Shown here in pieces: positions 62,991 to 64,000 of a stretch of 64,000 bases of DNA. The stretch comes from an uncultured Mycolicibacterium sp. Its GTDB lineage: Bacteria > Actinomycetota > Actinomycetes > Mycobacteriales > Mycobacteriaceae. The position numbers and the translations under genes are program-made. Positions within the stretch are counted from its first letter, which is position 1. Each line of letters opens with the position of its first letter. The notes under the pieces were generated by a model, which saw nothing but the letters and a program-made list of their open reading frames with translations, was not told the DNA's origin and made no database searches. The stretch lies in the NCBI RefSeq assembly GCF_937941905.1, contig NZ_CALDGS010000063.1:1-64000 (forward strand), read 5' to 3'.

Positions 62991-63182
62991 GTCGCCTCGC
63001 CTCCTTAGCCACGGGCCGGGACCGCTGCCGGCCCGGCGCGCAAGCTGTACGGGTACCGCTGCAACTAGTTTCGCCCAACCGCACCCGCGGGGTCCGGTCA
63101 GCCCCCCGCCGCCCGCGCCGACAGCGCAAACCGGGGCCGCCCGGCGTGTGCGCCCCACCGGACCGGCCGCGGCGGTGAGACG

Positions 63183-63902
63183 ATGGGCGCGATGTCGCGT
63201 CGCAGCCCAGCACCGTTGGCCCACCTGTGCGTGTGGGCGGTCGTGGCCGCGCTGGCCGGCGGTTGCGTACGGGTGGTGCCGGGCCGCGGCGAGGCGGCCG
63301 TGACCGTCCCGGGGCCGCCCGACCGGCCGGTGGTGCTGGCCGACGTGCTGCCCGCCCCGGACCGGTTCCCGCCGGACTACCCGGCCGCCGTGCTCGACCC
63401 GGCGGCGGCCGACGCCGCGATCCGCGCCGTCGACGCGGTGCCGGCCGGGGCGGTGGTGGATCCGCCGGAGTGCACCCCGCCCGCGCCCGGGCCGGGCCCG
63501 GCCGACGCGGTCGCGGTGCAGGGCCGCGACCCCGACACCGGGGCCGAGCTCACCGTCGCGCTCACCCGCACCGGGACCGACCCGGCGGTGCGCCGCGACC
63601 AGTTGGCCGCCTGCCCGTCGTTCACCGTCACCGTGGCCGGCGGCGAGGCCGAACAGCGCCGCACGGTGCACACCGAGCTGCGGCCGCGGCCCCCGGTCGA
63701 CGCCGACGACACGTTCGCCGTCGCCGTCGAGGTCGACGGCGACCCGCCGGCGCGGCTGCTGGTGCTGGTCGCCCAGATCGGCGAGGTGCGGGTCACCGCC
63801 GCCTGGCGCGGCGACGACCCGGACGCCGACCCGGACAGCACGGCGCTGGACGCGCTGTTCACCGACGCGGTGCTGCAGGTGCGGCGGGCCGTGCGGCCCT
63901 GA
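63183..63902 (+). CDS. Putative lipoprotein of unknown function
   Basis: 239 aa (ATG 63183; a second ATG at 63192 gives 236 aa). A signal sequence ends in ALAGGC (Cys near 28), a plausible lipobox. The mature part has a PPDYPAAVLDPAAADAAIRAVDA segment and two cysteines (PPECTPP and LAACPSFTV) that may form a disulfide; it resembles small mycobacterial envelope lipoproteins such as DUF5642, not firmly assignable. It is divergent from the PAC2 gene with a 192-bp gap. Confidence 0.7.
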   Translation: MGAMSRRSPAPLAHLCVWAVVAALAGGCVRVVPGRGEAAVTVPGPPDRPVVLADVLPAPDRFPPDYPAAVLDPAAADAAIRAVDAVPAGAVVDPPECTPPAPGPGPADAVAVQGRDPDTGAELTVALTRTGTDPAVRRDQLAACPSFTVTVAGGEAEQRRTVHTELRPRPPVDADDTFAVAVEVDGDPPARLLVLVAQIGEVRVTAAWRGDDPDADPDSTALDALFTDAVLQVRRAVRP

Positions 63903-64000
63903 GCCGCCCGGGTTGTCCCCAGTCGCGGATCGCTCCCCAGCTTGGCCCCGCCGGGGCGTTCGGGACCGGTTCTCGACGGTGGCCGCTGAAAGCGTCGGGG
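63903..64000 (+). other. Intergenic tail at window end
   Basis: 98 nt after the lipoprotein gene. A weak hairpin GCCCC / GGGGC is at 63945-63957. No gene start or promoter is clear. Confidence 0.3.

Overview
The window is a very GC-rich actinobacterial chromosome segment that reads as Mycobacteriaceae. Gene order follows the M. tuberculosis stretch from Rv2837c (nrnA) to about Rv2714, inverted relative to that numbering. Family hallmarks include pptT, aldR/ald, clgR-pspA-pspM, recA with a mycobacterial SOS box, an LGFP/sunset-domain protein beside lexA, and many GTG-started, apparently leaderless genes. The absence of a recA intein, gluABCD beside recX, and several accessory genes point to a non-tuberculosis, environmental-type species; I cannot name it. 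All orthology statements come from recalled family and gene-order knowledge, not from a search.

Layout. 1-5108: tail of a glycine-rich PGRS-like gene, nrnA, a MATE exporter, a crotonase and two small conserved genes. 5160-9973: a CocE-type hydrolase with a membrane-anchored partner, then metallophosphoesterase, pptT and truB. 9984-16061: mntR, ribF, rpsO, pnp and pepR (metal control, flavin synthesis, translation, RNA decay). 16083-21615: a class A beta-lactamase, ald/aldR, dapB and a short operon ending in an atypical CDF transporter. 21612-28343: nucleotide and lysine synthesis (thyA, dfrA, a YcaQ-type glycosylase, thyX, dapA) and RNase J. 28348-36512: mycofactocin-type SDR plus monooxygenase, ftsK, argA, pgsA3, pncC/cinA, the ClgR-PspA-PspM envelope-stress operon and EphG. 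36556-45176: glycosyltransferase, DUF3046 protein, recA-recX, the gluABCD importer, miaB and a membrane protein. 45180-51336: DUF349 protein, a short DMT permease, an Rv2728c-like protein, miaA, dapF and hflX. 51338-55837: an accessory block (secreted PE-PPE-domain hydrolase, molybdopterin oxidoreductase and a small partner). 55981-63902: LGFP protein, lexA, chiZ, nrdR, PhzF-like protein, two conserved enzymes and a lipoprotein.

How it fits together. Most of the window is housekeeping. It has two DNA-damage nodes (recA-recX and lexA/chiZ), each with LexA-type boxes and a match to the LexA-independent RecA-NDp promoter. It also holds an RNA-processing set (nrnA, pnp, rnj, rpsO), tRNA-modification genes (truB, miaB, miaA), lysine/DAP synthesis (dapB, dapA, dapF), and an envelope-stress operon with an ECF-type promoter. 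More than twenty genes have a TANNNT box 6-8 nt before the start codon, which suggests leaderless mRNAs. I saw no tRNA, rRNA, CRISPR array, insertion sequence or prophage.
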